In this document: in pieces, positions 34,780 to 46,900 of the stretch
Layout: each line of letters opens with the position of its first letter
Position numbering within the stretch: the first letter of the stretch is position 1
Assembly: GCF_964355755.1 (NCBI RefSeq)
Contig: NC_092674.1
Location: 30,430,001 to 30,494,000 of the forward strand
Reading direction: 5' to 3'
DNA: 64,000 bases
Source: Antedon mediterranea
Taxonomy: Eukaryota; Echinodermata; Crinoidea; Comatulida; Antedonidae
The notes under the pieces: generated by a model
The model's input: only the letters and a program-made list of their open reading frames with translations
Databases searched by the model: none
What the model was told of the DNA's origin: nothing
Made by a program: the position numbers and the translations under genes

Positions 34780-35005
34780 CACAAGTTTTTGGCGATGATA
34801 AAAATTGCGTCGATGATGAAATTGCGTCGATGAAAATTGCATCGACGCAATGTAGATTGCGTCGATGCAATGTAGATTGCGTCGACGCAATTTACATTGC
34901 GTCGATGAAAATTGCATCGATTAAAATTGCGTCGATGAAAATTGCGTCGATGAAAACTGCATCGATGAAAATTGCGTCGATGAAAACTGCATCGATGAAA
35001 ATTGA
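34780..35005 (+). repeat. 15-bp GCGTCGATGAAAATT array, inner left arm
   Basis: About a dozen 15-bp units, some with inverted sub-units (ATTGCGTCGACGCAAT). It begins TTTTTGGCGATGATAAAAAT, the complement of the right-arm border. Confidence 0.85.
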
Positions 35006-35409
35006 TGTGATGAATTTAATTGATTATGAAAATTCCAAATGGTTTTAATTCAATCAATGATGAAATGACTACTAGTAAAGTAAATGATGATGTTAATAAT
35101 GATGTTAATAATGTTATTATGTTGCTAAAAATTGACGGTTTCTGAATATTTTGATATGATAAACATGTTTACCGCTTGCGCTAGCGCGCGTTATAGACAA
35201 GCGCACAGTGATCGCGCACTAAAACAAGGTTGAAATATATGCACTGATTAACATTTTAGTGATTTATTGTCAACACATTTTAGCAATGGATCCATTATTG
35301 TCCTTTCGGACACATTATATCTTCTAGCTAATTGCTTCCGTTAATCCACCAGTTCAGTACATAAAATCCAGAGGTCCAGCATCCATGACATCATATTCAA
35401 ATCATACCG
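35006..35409. other. Centre of the inner inverted repeat
   Basis: About 400 bp between the two 15-bp repeat arrays. It contains GCTTGCGCTAGCGCGCG near 35167 and is otherwise AT-rich. No coding exon seen. Confidence 0.5.
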
Positions 35410-35690
35410 GCAGGGAGATCGCAATTTTCATCGATGAAAACTGCATCGATGAAAATTATTTTTTTTTTCATCGATGCAGTTTTCATCGATGCAGTTTTCA
35501 TCGACGCAATTTTCATCGACGCAATTTTCATCACATTAACGCAATTTTCATTACATCGACGCAATTTCATCGACGCAATGTTCATCACATCATTATATCA
35601 ATACTATATTCATCGACGCAATTTTCATCACATCGACGCAATTTTCATTGCATCATCGACGCGATTTTATCATCGCCTAAACTGGCATTC
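35410..35690 (-). repeat. 15-bp AATTTTCATCGACGC array, inner right arm
   Basis: Reverse-complement copies of the left array, ending ATTTTATCATCGCC. Together with 34780-35005 it makes a ~0.9-kb inverted repeat. Confidence 0.85.
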
Positions 35691-36049
35691 CACACTAATT
35701 GCGTGTGATCTGATTGGTGTATTATAAATAAATTCATCGCGATGAATTTTTCAGTAGATGTAATGAGACAGTTCAGTAGATGTAATGACAGTTAATTTAA
35801 TTGTTCTGCTCTTTTTGTACAAATCTATACTACTTTATATTATGGATTTTGTAGTACTGTTAAAATTATTAAATCTCTGGAAGTGTGTTTTACGAGTATG
35901 TCCGCAAATTTATGCGTTTACGGTTTTAAAATGTGAGTTTTAAATAGCGAACATGATCTTGTTGGTGCACTACGCACGCAGTATTCCAAAATGTCTTACT
36001 AATTGGGAGAAAATCATATTGTATCATATCATATTATATCCATTCTTTA
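35691..36049. other. Spacer before the right satellite arm
   Basis: AT-rich; contains a short direct duplication (CAGTAGATGTAATGA at about 35752 and 35773). No exon seen. Confidence 0.5.
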
Positions 36050-37590
36050 AATTCATATTCTTTATCCAAAACTAAATTGGTATAGTAAAACACAGTGCTA
36101 GCAATTTATCATATTATTAAATGTTTCATATTCTTTATCATTGTGTTTTACTCTAATCAAATTGGTATAGTAAAACACAGTGCTAAATTGCTATGTGAAT
36201 GTCATTTATCATATTTTTAAATGTTTCCTATTCTTTATCATTGTGCTTTACCATAACCAAATTGGTTATAGTAAAACACAGTGCTAAATTGCTATGTAAA
36301 TGTTATATATCATATTATTAAATTCCTATTCTTTATCATTGTGTTTTACTCTAACCAAATTGGTTATAGTAAAACACAGTGATAAATTGCTATGTAAATG
36401 TAATTTATCATATTATTAAATGTTTCCTATTCTTTATCATTGTGTTTTACTCTAACCAAATTGGTTATAGTAAAACACAGTGATAAATTGCTATGTAACT
36501 GTAATTTATCATGTTATTAAATGTTTCCTATTCTTTATCGTTGAGTTTTACTCTAATCAAATTGGTTATAGTAAAACACAGTGCTAAATTGCTATGTAAA
36601 TGTTATATATCATATTATTAAATGTTTCCTATTCTTTATCATTGTGTTTTACTCTAATCTGATTTGTTATAGTAAAACACAGTGCTAAATTGCTATGTGA
36701 ATGTCATTTATCATGTTATTAAATGTTTCCTATTCTTTATCATTGTGCTTTACTCTAACCAAATTGGTTATAGTAAAACACAGTGCTAAATTGCTATGTA
36801 AATGTCATTTATCATGTTATTAAATGTTTCTTATTCTTTATCATTGTGTTTTACTCTAACCAAATTGGTTAGAGTAAAACACAGTGATAAATTGCTATGT
36901 AAATGTAATTTATCATATTATTAAATGTTTCCTATTCTTTATCATTGTGTTTTACTCTAACCAAATTGGTTATAGTAAAACACAGTGATAAATTGCTATG
37001 TAAATGTAATTTATCATGTTATTAAATGTTTCCTATTCTTTATCGTTGTGTTTTACTCTAATCAAATTGGTTATAGTAAAACACAGTGCTAAATTGCTAT
37101 GTAAATGTTATATATCATATTATTAAATGTTTCCTATTCTTTATCATTGTGTTTTACTCTAATCTGATTGGTTATAGTAAAACACAGTGCTAAATTGCTA
37201 TGTGAATGTCATTTATCATGTTATTAAATGTTTCCTATTCTTTATCATTGTGCTTTACTCTAACCAAATTGGTTATAGTAAAACACAGTGCTAAATTGCT
37301 AAATGTCATTTATCATGTTATTAAATGTTTCTTATTCTTTATCATTGTGTTTTACTCTAACCAAATTGGTTATAGTAAAACACAGTGCTAAAAATTGCTA
37401 TGTAAATGTAATTTATCATATTATTAAATGTTTCCTATTCTTTATCATTGTGTTTTACTCTAACCAAATTGGTTATAATTTATTTAATTTCATTTCAAAA
37501 GACATTTACCTAAATTGCTATTTAAATGTCATTTATCAAATTATTAAATGTTTCCTATTATTTATCTGGTTATATAGTAAAACACTGTGC
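36050..37590 (-). repeat. ~100-bp satellite array, right arm (opposite orientation)
   Basis: About 15 units that are the reverse complement of the left array, with the same central palindrome (here often ACCAAATTGGTT). Markers such as TAATCTGATT recur at ~36650 and ~37160, again indicating block duplication (~500 bp). Confidence 0.92.
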
Positions 37591-37599
37591 TAAATTGCT

Positions 37600-37908
37600 A
37601 TTGTATTAAGGACGAGTTCCGAGAAGATGTATTCAAAGCTACAACCAATCAGAACAGTGTTAATCAATATAGTCCATGGCTACAGCCAATCAGAAACGTC
37701 CAAATCGCAATAACCCCTAGGCTAATAGAAATTATTGGTCCGAGTAGCCTTTTCAACCAGACGTTGCGAGGTTTAAAAAGTAAAACATGATTTACTCGCC
37801 AGTTTGGTATAGTTTATATACCTGGATAATGACCAGCAGAGTAGCTAGAGAAATGAATCACCGAATTGTAGTTTTCTCTTTCATTGTGAAGTAGTTTAGG
37901 CCTTAAAA
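37600..37908 (+). promoter_or_regulatory. Putative ZDHHC promoter region with two CCAAT boxes
   Basis: Two ACAACCAATCAGAAC / CAGCCAATCAGAAAC motifs near 37641 and 37684 lie 220-270 bp before the start codon, directly after the satellite arm. No TATA box near the expected place. Promoter function is inferred from position and motifs only. Confidence 0.45.
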
Positions 37909-40900
37909 ATGGGCGTTTTAAAGACTTGTTTGAAGACTGCAAGCTGGTTCCCCGTGTTGTTTATTTCGCTTGTAGTCGCATGGTCCTACTATGCATATGT
38001 TGTAGAGTTATGTTTTTGTAAGTATGGTATAAAAATCTATTTTTCCTAGGCCGGTATACTATAATTTACCTAGCTAGTCTAGCCTACAATTTGTGGCCTA
38101 CTGCTAGTAATTTGATGACGTTTGGGCGGCGATCACAGCAGCAGCAGTGGGGGTGACAGTACCACTGTCGATCAGACATTATTCTCACTGTCTTTTCATA
38201 TAGCCTCATTTAGATCCAAAAGATTGAATTTTTATAGAAGAAAAATTAAAAAAAATTTCTTTCCAATATGAATATTAATAATAAAGGTTTACTCATGCAT
38301 GTAAATTTCAAAATATACCAACAAAATATGCAATTAATTGATAAATTTAAATCATAAAATAGGCCTAATTTAATATAATAATAATAGATATGTTGAAAAA
38401 GGTGCAATCATGAATTTGTTAATGTTTTTTTCTGGCAATAAATGAAAATTTTAATTATATATGTCACGTGTACCAAAAATAAAAATAAATCTATCAAAAA
38501 ATGTGTTCAGTCATATAGGGCCTACATATTATTATTACTAGTTTTATAAATAATATAAAAAGAAAGAATATCTAATTGTAGGGCATCTCCACTGCCTGAG
38601 TTAATAAGGTTTATCGCAAATAGCGGACGCATACATACGTATGTTGTTTGTACTTTGTGACATTTGCTCCCAAACCCATCCCATCAAAATCAAGCTACTG
38701 TATTTATGATAAACCTTATTCAAAGTCTTCTTACTCCACTACCTTTACAAGTAAAATTATACTTAAAAATTTAGATTTTTTTTTTCAGATACACTTGCTA
38801 CAGATCCTTATAATAACATTGGACAAGCTGGTAAGTTTTCTCATTCTTAATGCGATATGCAGTACTTAGACAAGAAACATCACAATATGCATACATTTAC
38901 ATGTCTAGTCAAAATGCAAAGTAACTGTAAAAAAAGCTATTCAACATTTAACTTTAGAATTTACAGTTAAGTATACTTTAATAACATGTTATAAACACAA
39001 CAGGCACAGAACATGAATTCTAAAACCGCCCGGTCATAAATTGAAATTTAATTGATTAATTTGAAATGATATATTTTTGAAATAATAGAAAACTTGTTTA
39101 GTACTTACTTAATTTAAAATCATTTTGTATAATAAAATTGGTATGGTAATATCATTATCAATTGAGTTTATATATTTTATTAACAATTTTTCTATTATTA
39201 TTATTATTTTATAAATCAAGTTATTATACAATATTCCATCTGCTATAATTTGTTTTAAAGATGATAATAAATATTATGCATGTGATCCTGTTTTGTAAAT
39301 TTTCCAATCAATTTTCTGAATAACAATTAAATGTTAGTAAGTTGACATTTAAACGGTCTGATTGCCCGGCATCAACTAATGCAATCGAAATCTTGAATGA
39401 ACGACAGCGGCGGATAAAATTTGACATCGTCGGTTTGAAATTATTACTATGTGTATGGATAAGATGTAAATGTCATGGTTAACATGCATTGACACTTGAT
39501 ATCATATGTTATTCAAGAAAAAGGCATCATGAATAATAATCTGTAAAGATCAGGATGGGGAAAAAAGAATGCACAATGATGAACACAGTAACTATTCTAG
39601 GTCTTTTGATATCTTACTACTAATACTGTACACTACCTGTAGTACTCTCATGGTACAGTAGGATCCCCCTTATTAATTTAACTCTTTCCTGTTTACAGTT
39701 TATGTTAATAATAAACTTACTGTAGGAAAAATGCAGTCTTATTACATGTATTTAGTTTAAATTTATGTTCTTTAAAAGTTGAATTATATTTGAATTTTTG
39801 ACATACTTAGTATTTAAAACACCTTTGCTTGGTCTGTTTGTAACCTCTCGCTATGAACTAACTATTTATGGATGCCTTGACCACCCTCATATATGAAAGA
39901 ACTGTTTTAAATACAGTATCTAATTAATTAAAAGGTCACATGTTTTTTTTATGAATTCAGATGTTACAATTGTACTGTATATTATCATATTTTACTCTTG
40001 TCAACAGACGTAAATTTTTTTTTATAATGCCATGTTCTAGTAACCCACAGAAAACTTGGAATCATCTTCCTCAATCTCCCTCTTTCTGCTCACTATCAAA
40101 CTTGGACAAAAATTAATGTCCATTTATGAGCACATCACATTCTTTTGTCACATACAGATAGATAGTGTAGACAGAGCTTTAGTCTGTGGTACACAAATGT
40201 TTGTAAGTTGTATGAGTAGAATAGGGGTAGATCCGCTTGTTCTTCTTGACCACTGTTGGAAATTAAGTAGGGTTATTGTTTATGTTGTAGCAATGTTTTT
40301 ACATTGAAAATAAACTTAATTAGAAATGTTAAACCCATACAGTACTTTTTATCCTTTAAGCGTTGAATATTTTATAATTGTTTTTTATTAAAAATAAAAG
40401 TAGTTATAAATTCAATTGAGTTATAGAATTATTGTCAACATATTTTACTGGAGGCAGACAATCTGTTTCAATTCGTATTATCTATGGAACTTTATAATTT
40501 GCATAAATCAAATCATTAGGGATCAAGAATTGATGATTTAGAGTTCACATGTTGTTGGGTCAATACACGACAAATTTAGCAAAGTTGTTGAAGAAAAGTA
40601 CAATTGTATTACTTTATTTGTTCTAATTCATTCATTATATTTATTTTCCATAAAATAAAACAAAATAAAACAAGTAGATCAATGATGATTAAAATGATAT
40701 GGTACTGTATACAGTAAAATGGAAGGATGCCTTTATAGGACAAAATGTCACTTAAGCTAAGGCCACCGGTGATAAACAAATTCCACAACAAATTGAAATG
40801 AAAATTATAATAATAATGAAATTGTAGATTGAAATGATATGTTGGTGTAAGTTGTGATTGTGGACATGAATCATAAATACTTCAAGTTAACATTAACTAC

Positions 40901-43900
40901 TGTCATTTCCTAAAATCATTACGACAATTTACTTTATAATGCGAGTACGTGAAAGTGATATTTGAAATATGTATTTGGATTGTACTTGCTTGCTATTTAT
41001 ACTGGCAAACAACCAGCCTAGCAAACAAAATACCAGACATCTTATTTCTGTACCAATATCTCCAGAGACTAAATAGCTAATTATGAAACCATTTTTTTCC
41101 TTTCGTTCTTTTAATTTGATTATTATAATCAGTATTACACCGGTACTCATTAGGTCAACGAAAGAAACATTATTAATAATAATATATGATTTTGCAACCA
41201 ACAATGATTTGCTAATGAATTTACGCATAGGATAATGATATTATAATTGTGTTGTTGTTGTAGACATATTGTCATAGTATTATTAACTGCATAATCATCC
41301 CATTACAGTAATTGGGTTCATAAATGAGGAAGAATATAATTCCCTGAGATTGTGTGTGGATTGGGGTTTCTTTTGGTCAATGTAGTAAATATGTTAAAAG
41401 TGTTGTTTGTGTTACTGTGAGTTTTAAAGCTCGGTTCTATAATACTAGAGACCAACACAAGGACATAATCGCAATTTAAGTAATTTGACCAATCACTGGC
41501 GATGGATTATTTGAATTGTCGTTCATCATTAGTAAATTCTCTTACGTCTACAGTACGTTGTTGCTTTGCGTCTGTATATAGGAACCAAACTTTACTACCA
41601 GGACGCAGCGCAAGCATGTATAAATGCATGTAATTTGATCTATACAACCAAAAGTTTTTCTTTTGTGATTAATTTACATGTGTAGCATTTACAGTATGTC
41701 ATTGCATCACATTCTAGTGTGAACAAGCCTTGTCTACCTGTGTAGCATTTACAGTATGTCATTGCATCACATTCTAGTGTGAACAAGCCTTCTCTGTCTA
41801 CACTGTCAAACTAGTTTGACAAAAAAAGTGTGATGTGACCAAAATTTGGTAGTGATATCCTCAAATATGGTAGGGATATAACATCATCATGTCCATATAT
41901 GGGCACATCACACTTTTTTTAATATTGTAGACAGCGCTTTAAAGATGAATAATTGACATAGAGGTAAGAGAATCCAGAATTGGTTTGAGTTTTTATAAGT
42001 TATAATAATTTTAAAATTATTTCTTTTTTTCAGTGGTGTACCTTATATTTTATCATATATTATTGGTGATGTTTGCATGGTCATATGCCAAGACAATTTT
42101 TACGTCTGGTGGAGCGATTCCGGACGAGGTAAATAATTAATGTTTAAATTCATTCTTCTAAGCTAATAAATAGTTTATAGTCAACTACAGTATATTCAAA
42201 CGATGTGAACTTTTGTTTAGTGAAACATAAACAGTGTTTATCTATCTTGAAACACTGAAATCATTATTTTAATGTTGAGGAGTCATGTATGGCAAACCAA
42301 GTCTGTAATCAATCCAAACCATTTACCGTCAAACCATTGATTTGGTTTTTCAAAGAATGATTTGGATAGAAAAAATAGATGATATGTTATTCAATTGTTT
42401 GAATTGAGTACTTTTTGGCAGAATTGGCTCATCATAGTTCCTATTCTGTTACTACTTTCGCTGTACTTAAGCCTCTAGTTCTTATGTGTCTGTAGTTGTA
42501 AATCATTATTTATAAACTTAAGCATAGAATCTATTGTAAGTTGATGCTTTTAGACATAGGAGCATATTTACAGCAATGTAGCGGATATTTCTGAAGCAAT
42601 TTCATTAGAGACATTATTTTAAATGAGCTTAACTGTCATTTGAACTTTTTTGCAGCATTTTATGCATGTACAAATCAATGTCGTTCTACACTGGTGTTTT
42701 TTTAGTTCCACAATCTAAAAACCATTTCAACAAATACAATAAAATAATAAGAAATAACTAAGATATCAATTTTATTTGTTGCTGGTTTGAAATCCAAATC
42801 CATTGAAAATTAACATAAAGACATTTTGTCTTTATGTTATTAAAATTGCTTGTTTGCTTTAAGGTCATCTATTTTAGCTCCAAAGTAAATCCCTTTTTCT
42901 AAAAATGGATTATTCTAAAAAAAAGTCTAGAATTGATACAAATTATGTGCACATAACAAGTGTGATATTTAACTACTAAACTCTCTAATGGCTTTCTATG
43001 GATATTTTTAATAATTATTTAATTTTTTTGTCTCTGTTTTTGTAACAAATTATCATATAATTGTTACTTTCACTAGACCTACTGTATAGTATAATTACTT
43101 CTTAATAATTAATTAATAATAAAATACTAAATATTGTATTTTATAAACCATCACCACAGTCCACTAATAAGTTTGATTACATGATAATAAAACAAACTCT
43201 GAAGATAATGAGTGATTAGTCATTATCAAATTCAATATTTTGAACTAAAATCTGTATATTTATTTATATTTCGTTTTATAGTATAATATATTATATTTGT
43301 TAGTTTTTTTCTATACAATACTGTATAATTGCTGCTTCCTATTGGTTGATGATTTCTTTATTTTTTTGTTTTTTTTAAATAATAAATTGTTTTTTTGTAG
43401 TTTTACTTATCAAAGGCAGACTTGGAAAGAATTGAAGCTGAAGATAGAACAGATAGAAAAGATGAAATATTAAAGCAGATATCGCATAATCTACCTGTAC
43501 ACACTAGAACTCTAGGAGGAGGTTAGTGTTCAAGATTTGTAATGTTGTAATCATTAAACTAAAAAAAAAGGATCTTGCAGATCAGGCACATGATATATCC
43601 AGAGAGAGTTGTTATTAAATAATAACAACTCCCTATATAACAAAAGTTCTTAGGAATAGTAAACTGCTTTTTGTCCCCCCCCCCCCCACCTTCCCTCCTA
43701 CTTTTTCTATGACACCCCATTCTCTCATCAATACCCTTTCCCCTCTCAATCCTCTTTCCTCAATCAAGTTAACTGGGCAGAACAAAATAATGGGGTTGTA
43801 ATGTACATTTGGCCATTTTACCATTTTCCTGTAATACAGTACAGGGATTATACTGTAGTACAGAGAACATTATATGATAATGATTTCTACAAAAGATAGA

Positions 43901-46900
43901 GCATGCAAACACTTTCATGTTTTCTGTGATTTGATTTCAGGTATGCGTTACTGTTCTATATGTAAATCTGTTAAACCAGACAGGTGCCATCATTGTTCTG
44001 TATGTGAAAGGTAAGAATAAGCAGATATGTAATAATGCATCCCTCGTCAAGACATTGCTTTAATAATTGCCTAATAAGGACAAATTCTTCATATTCAAAT
44101 TCTTCATATTCAAATATATCCAAATTTTAATGTCTTTCATTTATTTATGCATAGTAAACCTTTTTTGAAAAGAAAAATTGAATGTTCACATGTTTCTAGG
44201 AATTGTATTATATTTTATATGGTTAATATCATTTTATTTTCTTAACTATTGGTGATATAAATGCAAAATATATGATAAAAACCATTAAACGCATGGTATT
44301 AATGCGTTTACTGATGCGTATCCTCATAAACGAGGTCTCCTATGAGAAGGGCAGTTACTAAATGCCTCGCGGCCATATGCTTGATATCTTTATCTATATG
44401 ATCATAAAGACATTTAAGATGCAGTCAAATTCAAAGATTTAAATTAACATGCTTTTAGTTCAATTATAGAAAATGTACATGCAACCATTTTGATGTAATC
44501 TTAATACCATAAGATAAAATGCAACATTTGTTGAATGAACTAATAAAATAATAAAATGTGTTATTTTTTTTTTAGTTTTAAAATACCTTTTCAATCCTTC
44601 CTACTTTAATTAATGATCTGTCTCTGTACATTCTCAATCATAATTGTTGAATCTTTGTATAATATTTTATAAATTTTACATTTAATAATTTTGTTTGCTT
44701 GAAGTAGTGAAAAAAAACATTTTTTTTTATATTCCATCCACCATGTCTCTTTATATAAAATGCTGCTTCAATGCTGTACAGCTCAATCTTGTAGTGTCGG
44801 AGGACACTCAGTCACGCTTGAATGAATCTCACGACAATTCAGTGATAACATCACAGTCATATATTAATGTTGGTACATTAGTAATCTACTACTTTAGTAA
44901 AGCTATACATTAATGGAATATATGTACATTTATTTAATGTGCTTCAGTTTTATAGGGGTTAGCTTATAAAATATCTTTTTATTTTTCTCAAGTAAAATAT
45001 AATTTTTTTTTGTGTTTGAATATTAAAAACATCTTACTGTATTTTCAAAATTATGAATATTTTTCTCCGACCTGCAGCAGGTCATGACCTGACCTGTAGG
45101 TCAAAGTCTGACCTGTATGATGCAACATGTAGGGACAGTGACTGACTTATTTTAGTGTCTATGTCGTCCCTCGACCAAATGACACTTTGTTGTTTTTGTA
45201 TATATAAGTTTTCTCATCTAATTATAAAGATTTTTTTTGGGAAAAATTCGCTTAGCTTATAAATTGTATGGATGTTTTTGTTTTGCAGGTGTATTTTGAA
45301 GATGGACCACCATTGTCCGTGGGTTAATAATTGTGTTGGATTCACCAACTATAAGTTTTTCGTTCTGTTTCTGTTTTATGCATTGACTTACTGTTTATAC
45401 GTAGCTGCCACGGTCCTCCCATATTTTATTAAATTTTGGTCGGTAAGTACAATTTGTTCTTTCACACTTGCTCTGGTACAGCTCTGGTTCCAGTTCAGTT
45501 TAGAGTACAACATTAGAGACTTTTCTGGATGTAGTTATTAGCTTCCAAATGTGGAATAAATGTATTACAAAATGTTTCATCCATTTTTTTGTTTGTTGGG
45601 TATAATAAGCCTACCATTTTGAATCAGATTTGTACTCAAGAAAATCAACTTATTCAGAATCGGTTCCTACATACATGAATAACTGATAATTGTTAATTTG
45701 CAATCTTTTCTCTTTTTGTTTTGTTTGAAATAAAGGAAATGCATAAATGATTAAGATGAAATGTTAAAAATATTGCATGTTATCTTGGACAAAATTTTAA
45801 CGCTGATATTTTATCAGAATTATTTTAAATTGAAACAAATGTTGACAGCAAAGTCACATTTAAGTGCATTTAACAATAAATGATTCATTACTATGCTTGA
45901 CAGCAGCAAAGGATTAGTATATAGTGTACATTGCAATCAGAATCTATGTACACATTTCTACATTTGGAACATTCAAAACACATTATTTTTGGTATTGAAA
46001 TATACCATGCATGATGAAAAATAGGTTAAAAATGTAATAACTTAATGTAAAAATATATGAAAATATTCAATGTGATAGACCACTTTAAATAACAATATCA
46101 ATACTTATTTTGTTTTTTTTTAATTAAGAAAATAACATTTCTTGTTGATATTGATTTGTTTTTTTGCTGTGGTTGCAACATTCAGGATGTAGGCGGTGCA
46201 GATATGAGCTTCCAAGTAATGTTCCTGTTCCTAATGGCAGCCATATTTGCGCTTAGTGTAGTCACCCTCTTAATGTACCACATCCAACTGTCCGGCATAA
46301 ACCGTTCAACACTAGGTAGGCCAGCTTTGATATTTATACTTTTAAATTTCTTTTTTCATGTTGGTTAGGGAGAGTTGGGTGATGAGTCTAGCAAGTTTCA
46401 TATTTTGTTCCTGTTTTTCGCGGCAGCCATGTTTGCCGTGAGCGTTCTTGCTCTACTAGGAATGCACACTCACCTCGTTCTCACCAACAGGAGCACCCTT
46501 GGTAAGACTTTTGGTTCAAAGGTCGTGTTAAGGCTGATAATGGTATTCCTTTATTTCACAGTGAATAGAGACTTTTCTCAATGCCTCGTAAACCTGATTC
46601 ATTCCATTCCAAATACTTCTGTTCATCTCTATTTACATTCTTACATTAAAACGAAAACAACAATTTTATTTTAATTTAACTTTTTATCATTAAGCAAAAT
46701 TAGTAAACAAAATCCAGTTTCAAAATCGTTTGAAATTGACCTTTCTTTCAAAAAAATTGTACATTTTAAATCTAATTGCTGGTGTTCTTTACTAGCACTG
46801 CTACACAGTATACTGCTCGCATAGATTGTGAGGCATCATCTAGGTACCTTAAATGTCCCTCAAATTCAACTCTATTCACCACCTTTTCTTTATTGTTATC

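Larger units (their letters stand above)
28769..37812. other. 9-kb nested inverted-repeat region
   Basis: The outer borders are an inverted pair: GGCGAGTAAATCATGTTTTACT at about 28782-28803, and its complement at about 37779-37800. Inside are satellite arms in opposite orientation (29148-32240; 36050-37590), palindromic elements at 32437-34058, and an inner inverted pair of 15-bp repeat arrays (34780-35005; 35410-35690) around a ~400-bp centre. It has no coding exons. Whether it is one mobile element or a stack of insertions cannot be decided by eye. Confidence 0.7.
38831..42033 (+). other. ZDHHC20: 3.2-kb second intron of the palmitoyltransferase gene
   Basis: Mostly AT-rich unique sequence. 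It holds two family-A MITEs (40090-40182, 41790-41942), a diverged family-B element (about 41430-41625) and a 58-bp direct duplication (41682-41797). No exon recognised. Confidence 0.7.

Noticed and set aside
34613-35727. IASMK/FIDA repeat proteins on both strands
   Set aside because: Translations of the 15-bp arrays, open in several frames on both strands; no gene structure.
29097-37593. Hydrophobic small proteins (CFTLTKLVIVKHS type)
   Set aside because: Translations of the ~100-bp satellite; frames are short and not conserved across units.
44695-44913. Possible extra exon in the palmitoyltransferase intron
   Set aside because: Open frame without family similarity; exon 5 joins exon 6 directly in the canonical Cys-rich domain.
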